This document shows, piece after piece, positions 1 to 7,900 of a stretch of DNA of 17,137 bases; the stretch's first letter is position 1, and the number at the start of each line of letters is the position of its first letter. Source of the DNA: an uncultured Burkholderiaceae bacterium. GTDB lineage: Bacteria > Pseudomonadota > Gammaproteobacteria > Burkholderiales > Burkholderiaceae. Position numbers and translations under genes: made by a program. The stretch spans positions 1 through 17,137 of the forward strand of contig CALMPB010000140.1 in NCBI GenBank assembly GCA_937871985.1. Direction: 5' to 3'. A model generated the notes under the pieces. The model was given only the letters and a program-made list of their open reading frames with translations, had not been told where the DNA came from and did not search any database.

Positions 1-10
1 TGTCGCAGTA

Positions 11-40
11 TTGCAAAATGTAGATTTCCTGCATTACACT
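11..40 (+). promoter_or_regulatory. possible sigma-70-type promoter of the signalling operon
   Basis: TTGCAA (11-16) and TACACT (35-40) are separated by 18 bases, each matching 4 of 6 consensus positions. The same TACACT with an 18-base spacer occurs in the better promoter of the ABM gene (15768-15797). It would give a 5' leader of about 100 bases before the start at 150. The 11-mer CAAAATGTAGA (14-24) overlaps the -35 element. The rest of the leader, to 149, shows only a small CGCGC/GCGCG hairpin (105-119). Both hexamers are weak, so this is a candidate only. Confidence 0.35.
14..24 (+). repeat. 11-bp motif CAAAATGTAGA, copy 1
   Basis: CAAAATGTAGA lies over the candidate -35 box of the signalling operon. 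An identical copy on the minus strand (15813-15823) lies upstream of the ABM promoter and a one-mismatch copy (15765-15775) lies over its -10. It may be a shared regulator site. Confidence 0.35.
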
Positions 41-136
41 TCCGTATCCCTGATGCCGCGCCATTATTGGTTATTCGGCAGCGGCGGGCCTTGCAGCACA
101 TATCCGCGCCTTCAGCGCGCGCCATCGACTCCATGT

Positions 137-141
137 AGGAG
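137..141 (+). promoter_or_regulatory. ribosome binding site that fixes a TTG start
   Basis: AGGAG lies 8 bases upstream of the TTG codon at 150. The reading frame has no in-frame ATG before the first conserved domain; the next candidate start is a GTG at 204, within a few residues of the receiver domain and without a comparable site. The strong Shine-Dalgarno match is the reason for choosing the rare TTG start. Confidence 0.7.
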
Positions 142-149
142 ATCTATCG

Positions 150-1826
150 TTGACCAACGAGACTGACAGCCGGCCACGGCGTCATGCAGCCGGGCAAGGC
201 GCAGTGGCACACGCACGTGTGCTGGTGGTTGACGACGTGCCTGAAAACCGCGACCTTCTGGTACGCAGGCTGGCCCGGCTGGGCGTTACCCAGACCGACG
301 AAGCCGTGAACGGGCAGCAGGCGCTGGAAAAACTCGACGCGGGGCACTTCGACCTGGTTTTGCTGGATATCATGATGCCCGTCATGACAGGCTACGAGGT
401 CTTGCAGCGGCTCAATGCACAAGGCCGCATACAGGATCTTCCGGTTATCGTCATCTCGGCGCTCAGCGAGGTCGACGATATCGCGAACTGCATCGAGGAA
501 GGCGCCGAGGATTTTCTGCTCAAGCCTTTCAACAGCACGCTGCTGCGCGCGCGCATCCTTTCCAGCCTCGAAAAGAAATTCCTGCGCGACCATACGCGCC
601 AGGAGCTGCAACGCAAGCAGGCGGAACTGGCGGTCGCCCGCACCTTGCAACTGGCCCTGGCGCCGCCGCCGGCAAGCCGGGAAACCGCCTTCGGCGCATT
701 GTCCATCGACCTGGTGCTGGATCCGGCCAAGGAAGTGGGGGGCGACCTGGTGGATCACTTCGCTCTCGGGGAACACCTGCACGTCCTGATACTCGGCGAC
801 GTGTCCGACAAAGGGGCCGGCGCGGCGCTGGTCATGGCGCGCACCTGCGCCTTGTTCCGCGGCCTGGCGGGGCGCCACGATGCGCAGCAGTTGTTCGGTT
901 CGCCCGAGCTTGCCATGGCCGAGGTCAATGAGGTGCTCGCCTTCAACAATCCCAGTTGCATCTTCGTGACGCTGATGCTGGCCACGCTGGACACGTCGAC
1001 GGGGCGGCTGTGCTATGTGCGCGCCGGTCATGTGCCGTCCTTCCTGCGCCATGCCGACGGCAGCCTGCAAAGGCTGGAGCATGCGGGGGGCCTGCCTTTC
1101 GGCGTGCTCGAGGGTGCGGTTTACGCCAGCGACAGCATCTTCCTGCAACCTGGAGACTGCTTGTTGTCGCTGACCGATGGCGTCACCGAGGCCGTTGCGG
1201 ACGACGGCACGATGTTCGGCGATGAGCGCGTGGCGGATTGGCTGGCCGACGCCTTGCGGGAAACGCCCACGGTGGCGGGGCTGCTGGCAACGGTGCGGGA
1301 GTTCGAAGGAGGCGCGCCGCCTTCCGACGATGTGGCGATCATGCTGGTGCAGTGGGCCCGGCCGGCCGAGGCGCCGCAATCCGGGCAAATACAATGGGAA
1401 TACTCGTTCGACCCCGTTCCGCAGGCGGTGTCCGAGCTGGTCGATCAATTATTGGAGCGGCTGCCCGAGCACGGCGTCGAAACGCGGGTGGCGCACCATG
1501 TGGCGTTGGCGCTGGACGAGCTCCTGACCAACCTCAGCAGCCACGCCGGCGCGGATCATTGCCGCGTCGAGGTGACGATCGCTCCCGACCGCGTGTCCCT
1601 GGTCATCGAAGACCAGGCGCGGCCTTTCGATCCGCGCGAGCTGGAGTCGCCCGACACCACCGCCGGCGTGGAAGAGCGGCCCATCGGCGGGCTGGGCGTT
1701 TACTTGACACTGAGCCTTGCCCAGGGCTTCGATTATCGCAGTGAGGAAGGGCGTAACCTGACCATGCTATGGTTTGCGCGGGCCTCGTCCCATTCCTCTG
1801 AAAATACGGTTACAGACGATAGGTGA
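150..1826 (+). CDS. response regulator with PP2C (SpoIIE) phosphatase and HATPase anti-sigma kinase domains
   Basis: This 558-aa cytosolic signalling protein has three domains. The receiver (about 22-140) has acidic D28/D29, phospho-acceptor D73 in LLDIMMP, S103 and K125. A linker (140-175), probably coiled coil, joins it to a PP2C/SpoIIE Ser/Thr phosphatase (about 180-400) whose metal ligands are all visible: D199 in GGD, D217 in GDVSDKG, D343 in LTDGVTE and D393-D394. The C-terminal HATPase_c_2 domain (about 415-550) has an N-box with E457 and N461 and a GGLG motif, as in RsbW-type kinases. The order matches HsbR of Pseudomonas aeruginosa, in which phosphorylation of the receiver shifts the protein between kinase and phosphatase action on a STAS partner. 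The next gene encodes that partner; their coding ends meet. I infer that this protein sets the phosphorylation of that STAS protein. It starts with TTG. Family assignment is firm, in vivo role is inferred. Confidence 0.93.
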   Translation: MTNETDSRPRRHAAGQGAVAHARVLVVDDVPENRDLLVRRLARLGVTQTDEAVNGQQALEKLDAGHFDLVLLDIMMPVMTGYEVLQRLNAQGRIQDLPVIVISALSEVDDIANCIEEGAEDFLLKPFNSTLLRARILSSLEKKFLRDHTRQELQRKQAELAVARTLQLALAPPPASRETAFGALSIDLVLDPAKEVGGDLVDHFALGEHLHVLILGDVSDKGAGAALVMARTCALFRGLAGRHDAQQLFGSPELAMAEVNEVLAFNNPSCIFVTLMLATLDTSTGRLCYVRAGHVPSFLRHADGSLQRLEHAGGLPFGVLEGAVYASDSIFLQPGDCLLSLTDGVTEAVADDGTMFGDERVADWLADALRETPTVAGLLATVREFEGGAPPSDDVAIMLVQWARPAEAPQSGQIQWEYSFDPVPQAVSELVDQLLERLPEHGVETRVAHHVALALDELLTNLSSHAGADHCRVEVTIAPDRVSLVIEDQARPFDPRELESPDTTAGVEERPIGGLGVYLTLSLAQGFDYRSEEGRNLTMLWFARASSHSSENTVTDDR

Positions 1827-1831
1827 ACAAC

Positions 1832-2170
1832 ATGGAATTGCAGGAAGAGAAAGTACAGGAAGTCATGGTGCTTGCACCGAAGGGGAGGCTGGACAGCGCC
1901 ACCAGTCCCTTGCTGGGCGGGCGGCTGGAGGTGCTGGCCGCCGTGCCGCAGGCCAGGCTCATACTCGATCTGGCCTGGGTGGATTTCGTTTCCAGCGCCG
2001 GCCTGCGCGTGATTCTGGCCGCCGCCAAGCAGCTTCGCAGCGCAAGCGGCCGGCTGGTGGTGTGTTCGGTGCAGCCGCCGGTGCAAGAGGTGCTCGACAT
2101 TTCGGGTTTCACCGCGCTATTGACGATCCGCGCCGGCCGTGACGACGCGCTGGGGGAACTGGCGTCATGA
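1832..2170 (+). CDS. STAS-domain anti-sigma factor antagonist
   Basis: A 112-aa single STAS domain of the SpoIIAA/RsbV/HsbA type, the usual length for the family. In partner switching, the unphosphorylated form captures an anti-sigma factor or other target and serine phosphorylation releases it. The phosphorylation loop reads [10 protein letters not shown]; the serine directly before AG aligns with the phosphorylated serine of SpoIIAA (S55 with this start). I chose the ATG at 1832 because AGGTGA (1821-1826) lies 5 bases upstream; an in-frame GTG at 1823 would add three residues and overlap the preceding stop. It should be the substrate of the upstream phosphatase/kinase protein. Its target is not in the window: no sigma factor, FlgM-like protein or diguanylate cyclase is encoded here. 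It overlaps the following kinase gene by ATGA. Confidence 0.9.
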   Translation: MELQEEKVQEVMVLAPKGRLDSATSPLLGGRLEVLAAVPQARLILDLAWVDFVSSAGLRVILAAAKQLRSASGRLVVCSVQPPVQEVLDISGFTALLTIRAGRDDALGELAS

Positions 2171-3726
2171 ACGACGGAGCCTCGGGGGCCGCCGGCACCT
2201 ATGCCACCAACGAACAGGCGCGCGAGCTGCTCGAGGTGGCGCCGATATCGGTGGTGATCCTCACCGAAGACGGCAAGTATCTGTACCGCAATCCGGCCCA
2301 CGACGCTATTTACCGCTACGATCCCGACCGCATGCCGAGCCGGAGCACCGAGATGTGGGTGGATCCGTCGGAGCGTGCGCGGCTGCTGGAAATCTTCCGG
2401 CGCACCGGCGAGATGCGCGATGCGGAGGTGCAGCACCGCCGCGCCAATGGCGAGGCGTTCTGGGGCCTCATGACCTGGCAGCGACTGGTCTATGACGGCC
2501 AGCCGGCGCTGGCGGGCTGGATCTACGAGATCACCGAGCGCAAGCTGGCCGAACAGGCCATGGAACAGGCGCGCATTGCGGCGGAGCAGGCCAACCAGAT
2601 CAAGTCGGAGTTCCTGGCCAACATGAGCCACGAGCTGCGTACGCCGCTGAACGCCATCATCGGCTATGCACAGATATTGCAGGAAGACGCCGAGGACGAC
2701 GAGCAGGATCAGTTCATTCCCGACCTGCGCAAAATAGAAAGCGCCGGCAAGCATCTGCTGGGCCTGATCAACGGCATCCTGGATCTGTCCAAGATCGAGG
2801 CTGGACGCATGGAAATCTACCTGGAGCCCATGGACGTGGCCGGCCTGGCCGAGGAAGTGCGCACGCTGACGGCGCCCCTGGCCAAGAGCAACGAAAATGT
2901 GGTGGAGGTCGACGTGGCCGCCGACGTGGGCACCATGCAGACCGACATCACCAAGCTGAAGCAGTCGCTGTTGAACCTGGTCAGCAACGCCTGCAAATTT
3001 ACCAAGCAGGGGCGGGTGTCGCTGCAAGTGGACACCACCGATATCGAAGGCCGGCCCGCGGTGCGTTTCCGGGTGAGCGACACGGGCATAGGCATGACGC
3101 CCGAGCAGCAGGCCAAGCTGTTCCAGCCTTTTACCCAGGCCGATTCGTCCACCACGCGCCAGTATGGCGGAACGGGGCTGGGCCTGGCTATTACCAAGCG
3201 GTTGTGCGAACTGCTGGGCGGAAGCGTAACGGTGTCGTCCGCCAGCGGCGAAGGCAGCTGCTTTACCATCCTGCTGCCGCGCCAGGCCAGCCCGGAGCCG
3301 ATTCAGGCGCCAGCGGCCGCTCCGCATGGCCCCAGCGGCGCTCCCACCTTGCTGCTGATCGACGACGATCCTCAGGTGCACGACGTGATGGGCGCCATGC
3401 TCAGCCGCGACGGCTATCGGGTGGAGCACGTGTCCGGCGGGCCGGGCGCGGTGGATGCGGTGCGGCGCGTGAAGCCGCTGGCCATTCTGCTGGACGTCAT
3501 GATGCCGCAGGTGGACGGCTGGTCGGTGCTGAGCACGTTGAAGGGCGATCCGGAATTGGCGGACATCCCGGTAATCATCGTTTCCATGCTGGATGACCGG
3601 CCATTGGGGCTGTCGTTGGGCGCGGCCGAGTTCCTGACCAAGCCCATAGACCGTGCCACGCTGGCCGCGACCGTCCGGCGTTTCACCGGCCTGGTCAAGC
3701 CCGAGGCCGAGGAGGGCAAGCGCTGA
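2167..3726 (+). CDS. soluble PAS hybrid histidine kinase (PAS-HisKA-HATPase-REC)
   Basis: A 519-aa hybrid sensor kinase. A PAS domain (about 15-128) is followed by a short helical linker. HisKA (about 140-215) carries H155 in [11 protein letters not shown]. The HATPase (about 255-375) has N274 in the N-box, DTGIGM (305-310) and GGTGLGL (334-340). An Ala/Pro-rich hinge leads to a C-terminal receiver (about 394-510) with D399/D400, phospho-acceptor D443 in LLDVMMP, S473 and K492. All catalytic residues are present, so it should be active. I see no membrane segment or signal peptide, so the PAS domain probably senses a cytosolic cue (ligand or redox state unknown). It overlaps the STAS gene by ATGA and the next regulator gene by TGATG. 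It may feed phosphate to the stand-alone receiver or to the receiver of the phosphatase protein; the route cannot be read from sequence, and no Hpt domain is present here. Confidence 0.92.
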   Translation: MNDGASGAAGTYATNEQARELLEVAPISVVILTEDGKYLYRNPAHDAIYRYDPDRMPSRSTEMWVDPSERARLLEIFRRTGEMRDAEVQHRRANGEAFWGLMTWQRLVYDGQPALAGWIYEITERKLAEQAMEQARIAAEQANQIKSEFLANMSHELRTPLNAIIGYAQILQEDAEDDEQDQFIPDLRKIESAGKHLLGLINGILDLSKIEAGRMEIYLEPMDVAGLAEEVRTLTAPLAKSNENVVEVDVAADVGTMQTDITKLKQSLLNLVSNACKFTKQGRVSLQVDTTDIEGRPAVRFRVSDTGIGMTPEQQAKLFQPFTQADSSTTRQYGGTGLGLAITKRLCELLGGSVTVSSASGEGSCFTILLPRQASPEPIQAPAAAPHGPSGAPTLLLIDDDPQVHDVMGAMLSRDGYRVEHVSGGPGAVDAVRRVKPLAILLDVMMPQVDGWSVLSTLKGDPELADIPVIIVSMLDDRPLGLSLGAAEFLTKPIDRATLAATVRRFTGLVKPEAEEGKR

Positions 3727-4127
3727 TGAGCCGCATCCTGTTGGTGGAAGACAATCCCGAGAACCGCGACATGCTGTCGCGGCGCCTGCTCAAACGGGGA
3801 TTCGAGCTGGTCTATGCCGAGGACGGCGCGCAGGCCGTCGAGTCCGCGCGCAACGAACACCCCGATCTCATCCTCATGGATCTGAACCTGCCGGTCATGG
3901 ATGGTTGGGAGGCGACCCGCCGCATCAAGGCTGATCCGGCCACTGCGGCGATACCCGTCATTGCGCTGACAGCCCATGCCATGGCGGGCGATAGCAAGGC
4001 CGCGCTGGCGGCGGGCTGCAACGACTACGACACCAAGCCGGTGGATCTGCCGCGTTTGCTGGAAAAAATGCGGCCGCTGCTACCGGACGGCTTGCCGGAG
4101 TCCCGGCGGCCGCGCGACGGGGCGTGA
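3726..4127 (+). CDS. single-domain response regulator (DivK/CheY-like)
   Basis: A 133-aa protein that is all receiver domain: E8/D9, phospho-acceptor D52 in LMDLNLPVMDGWE, T82, and K104 in TKP. A short charged tail follows and there is no output domain. Stand-alone receivers of this kind shuttle phosphoryl groups in a relay or bind a partner protein allosterically. The start ATG overlaps the kinase stop (TGATG), so translation is probably coupled to the hybrid kinase. Together with the kinase's own receiver and that of the phosphatase protein, the operon holds three receivers and only one kinase, which suggests a branched relay. Family assignment is secure; the partner is unknown. Confidence 0.92.
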   Translation: MSRILLVEDNPENRDMLSRRLLKRGFELVYAEDGAQAVESARNEHPDLILMDLNLPVMDGWEATRRIKADPATAAIPVIALTAHAMAGDSKAALAAGCNDYDTKPVDLPRLLEKMRPLLPDGLPESRRPRDGA

Positions 4128-4903
4128 CGCAGGCGGACGGTTCCGATCAAGCCATGGTGCTGGCGGACGGTGGAATCCCGCTTCCGCTTGCCCTGCGGCT
4201 GGAGACGGGCGCCGTCGAGATCGAAGCCCAAAGCTGCGACGTGCCCTCGGGGGCATGCCGTGTATGGCTGCTGCCGCTGGCCGCCGACGACAAGATTTCA
4301 GATGCCCTGCTGCCGCTGCTCGCTGACGACGAGCGCGCCAAAGCAAATGCGTATCGCGCGCCCTCAGCGCGCCGTCGATTCGTGCAGGTTCGCGGCGCGC
4401 TGAGGCTGCTGCTGGGGCGCTGCCTGCACGTGTCCGCGGCAAGCATAAGTTTCGACTACGGAGAATTCGGCAAGCCGATGCTAGCGCAAGGCGGTGCCTG
4501 GCATTTCAATGTGGCGCATTCCGGCGGCTACGCCTTGCTGGCGGTTGCCAATGGCCCGGAGGTGGGCGTCGACATCGAGCAGCACCGCGATCTGCCCGAT
4601 CTGGAGGATCTGGCGCGCACGGTATTGTCGCCATCGGAGGCGGTGGCGTGGCACGGACTGCCCATGGACGAGCGTGTGCCGGGCTTTTTTGCCGCGTGGG
4701 CTGGCAAGGAAGCCGTGGCCAAGGCAACAGGGCAAGGACTGGGACTGGGGCTGGAACGATTGGACGTCGGGGTTGGAAACTGGAATACGCAGTCCTCTCC
4801 GCGGTTGGTGCGGGACGGCGCATCGGCGGCATGCCAGCTTTTCATGTTGCCGGCGCCGGCGGGATATGCCGCCGCCCTGGCCGCGCGCGCCGCGCCGGGC
4901 TGA
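4124..4903 (+). CDS. Sfp-type 4'-phosphopantetheinyl transferase
   Basis: A 259-aa PPTase that transfers the 4'-phosphopantetheine arm of coenzyme A to the serine of carrier-protein domains. The two hallmark motifs are intact: GVDIE (D150, E152) and W192-A-G-K195-E196, followed by K200 and G203 (WxxKEAxxKxxG). Length and motif spacing fit the Sfp/EntD group that serves NRPSs rather than the short AcpS type. The natural substrates are probably the three T domains encoded convergently just downstream. The GTG at 4124 overlaps the stop of the response regulator (GTGA); an ATG at 4154 (residue 11) is an alternative, and neither has a clear Shine-Dalgarno. The overlap makes it the last gene of the signalling operon, an unusual place for a PPTase. 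Confidence 0.93.
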   Translation: MTQADGSDQAMVLADGGIPLPLALRLETGAVEIEAQSCDVPSGACRVWLLPLAADDKISDALLPLLADDERAKANAYRAPSARRRFVQVRGALRLLLGRCLHVSAASISFDYGEFGKPMLAQGGAWHFNVAHSGGYALLAVANGPEVGVDIEQHRDLPDLEDLARTVLSPSEAVAWHGLPMDERVPGFFAAWAGKEAVAKATGQGLGLGLERLDVGVGNWNTQSSPRLVRDGASAACQLFMLPAPAGYAAALAARAAPG

Positions 4904-4929
4904 CCGCCCGGGCGGCTATCAATGCCGCC
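4904..4929. terminator. GC-rich hairpins between convergent genes, possible bidirectional terminator
   Basis: The 35-base gap between the PPTase stop and the NRPS stop holds a perfect 12-base palindrome, CCGCCCGGGCGG (4904-4915), and an alternative stem GGCGGC/GCCGCC (4911-4916 with 4924-4929, 7-base loop). No T-run follows on either strand, so intrinsic termination is not assured. Position between converging genes is the main support. Confidence 0.35.
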
Positions 4930-4938
4930 AGGCGCCAA

Positions 4939-7900
4939 TCACGGCTGGCCGTCGGGCGCGAGAATGCCGGCAATGGCCTGGGCGACGGCCGGCGCTGTGC
5001 CGGGGGCGAGGATGGTAACGTGATCACCCACGACGGCATGCGTGTCGATCGACGCATGGGTAAAGGCCCTCCAGCCCAGGTCTTCCATCTCCAGCCGGCG
5101 GTTCTCGTGCTCTCCGAGGTCGGAGGCCTTGGGTGCGGCGGCGCGAATCACCGCCAGCGGCAGTTTCTGTTCGGGGACGGGAACCGGCGCGTAAGCGAGG
5201 TAGGCGCGATACTGCGCCAGGCTGCTGCGGTGCGCCCGCTCCAGCCATGCCGCGCCGGCGGCCGGCGGCAGCAGGCGCGCGGCATGCAGCCGCTGCGTCG
5301 CTACCGCGTAGCGCTCCGTGGCCGGCACAGTCATCAATTCGTCGAAGCCGAGCACCGGTTCGATGTTCTGAAAGCGCGCCCGCACCTCGGCCATGCGGAC
5401 GAGCCATTGGGCATGGGCGCGGTCGGGATCGGGGTCGAGGATCGAAACCCGTTCGAGCGGGGCGGGCGTGTCGATGATGACCACGCGTTCGGGCGGTGTG
5501 CCGCGGGCATGCAGCTGGCGCGCCATTTCGAAGGCGATCAGGCCGCCCAGGGAATAGCCGCCTATCCATCGCGGCCGCGCCATGCCGCGCTCGGCCAGCG
5601 CCTGCAAGTTGGCCTGTGCCATGGCTTCTATGCTGGACAGGGGTTCTTGTCCCGGTTCCAGCCCCTCGGCCTGGATCGCCCAGAAGGGAATCGCGGCCGG
5701 CATGGCCTGGGCCAGGTCGAGGAATACGCTGACGTCCCCGGCCACCGGATGCACGCATATGAAGGGTTCCGGCTGTTGTCCATGTCGTGCCGGCGCGCCT
5801 GTTCCGCTCATGGGCACAATAGGCGTCCAGCGCTGTCCGGACTCGATGGCCTGGGCGAGCGCGGCGACTGAACGATGTTCCAGCAGCAGGGAAATGGGTA
5901 CTGGGCGGCCCAATGATTGTTCCAGCCTTGCGGCGAGGCGCAGCAGATCCAGGGAGTTCACGCCCAGGCGCCAGAAGTCGGCATCCAGGTCTATGGCGCA
6001 AGCGGAGCCGTCCTGGGAGATATCGGCCAGGGCGCCGGCGATGGCGGCTTCCAGCGTGCTGCGCGGCCGGGTGGCGAACCGAAGGGGCGAGGCGGGCAGG
6101 GGATCCGGGCCCGCGGCGGGTTCGCGCGGCGTGGGACGCGGCAGATCGGCGATGCGGCCTTGCGCGGCTTCGGGCAAGGCGCGCAGTATGCCGGCCAGCG
6201 CCTGCAGCACGGCATCGCCGTCTTCCAGCGCACGATGGTCGTCCGGCTGCACCAGGGACAGGGCGATTGAATCGCCAGGCATGGCGATGAACGTAAGGTC
6301 GTACGCGGTTTTCAGGCGGGAATGGACGCTTTCGACCATAAGGCCCTCGGCGCCATCCCAGGCGCTGGTGCCTGACATCAGGTTCTCCACCACCACCAGG
6401 GTGTCGAACAGCGCGCCGCTGCGCATTCCCGCGGAGGCCGCGACCGCCGTCGGCGAGAGATGCGCGTGGTCCTGCAGCTCGCCCAATTGCGTTTGCATCG
6501 CCGTCAGGCGTTCGGCGGGGCTATCGTGCGCCTCCAGGCGCAGGCGCACGGGCAGATTGTTGATGAACAGGCCGATGATCCGGTCGACTTCCGGCAACCC
6601 GGCGGGGCGTCCCGAGACGGTGGTGCCGAACACCACGTCGCCGCGTCCCAGCCGCGCGCTCAGCCAGACGCCCCAGGCGAAATGCAGGATGGCGGCAAGC
6701 GTCAGGCCGCGTCGCCGCGCGAAGGCGGTCAAGGCCCGGCTGCTTGCGCGATCCAGCGTGTGGCGCGCTGTCTTGAAGGCCGTGGCGGGGCCGCTGGACG
6801 GCGCAAACAAGCGGCGTTGGGATGGCAACTTGCTCAGCAGCTCGGCGAAGTAGCGTTGGCTGCGGGTCTGGTCCGCCTGCGCCAGCCAGGCGATGTAGGC
6901 GCGATACGGCACCGGCTCGTCGAACAAGGGCGGACGGCCGCGATAGGTCTGGTAGGCGGCCCGCACTTCGCGTTCCAGCCGCGACAAGCACCAGCCGTCC
7001 ACCAGCAGGTGATGGAAGCTGGAGACGAAGTAGGCTTCGTCCGGCGCCGCCTGGATGAGGGTGAGCCGCAGCAGCGGCGCATGTTCCAGGTCGAAGCCGC
7101 GGGCGCGGTCGTCGGCCAGGAAGGCTTCCAGGCGGGCGGGGTCGAAGGCCGGCCACGTCTCGGTCGTGAAAGGCAGGGACACGTTGCGGTGCACGGCCTG
7201 CAGCGGCCGTGCCAGGCCGCGCCAGTGAAACGAGGTGCGCAATACGTCGTGCCGCTCGAGCACCGTCGTCCAGGCGTGACGGAATGCGTCGTGGTCGAGC
7301 TGGCCCCGGATGCGCACGCAGCTTTGCTCGAAGTTGACGAGCGAGCCCGTTGCGGCGAGCGTGTGCACCAGCATGGCTTCCTGCATCGGGGACAGGGGAT
7401 AGATGTCCAGGATGTCGGGCGCGGCGTCGATGATGTGGTCGAGCTCGGGCTTGGACAGGCCGGCCAGGGGAAAGTCCGCCGGAGTGTGCAGCGCGCGCGC
7501 GCCTTCGCCGGGCAGGCCGGCTATGGCGCGCAAGGCCTGCGCAGTCCGCTCGAGCAGTGGCGCGGCGCCGCCGGCCGGCTCCGCTCCGGCCCAGGCCAGG
7601 CGCAATTGTCCGTCGATGGTATCCGCCAGCAGCATGCCTTGCACCGAAGGGCCGAACGACGGGAGCGAGTGCATGCGCAACCCGGCCGGCTCGGCGAAGC
7701 CGGGGAGCCACGCCAGGCCCAGTGCCGGAGCGGGAAGATCGAAGGTCTGCCTCAGTGTCCGGTATGCCGGCGCGATGGCTTGCACGGCCTGGCGGGCGAG
7801 CTTGATGGCGGACAGCCTTTCAGGCATGGGCAGCGCGCCGGCGGGCGCCAGCAGCGGCAGGACATTGTCCAGGTTGCCGGGCAGTGTGTCGACGCGGGGC

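Noticed and set aside
1810..3429. Open frame of about 539 codons on the minus strand
   Set aside because: Antisense to the STAS and histidine kinase genes, with no recognisable motifs and compositional bias typical of a shadow.
4648..5871. Open frame of about 407 codons on the plus strand
   Set aside because: It overlaps the PPTase in another frame and the thioesterase end of the NRPS on the other strand; no domain character.
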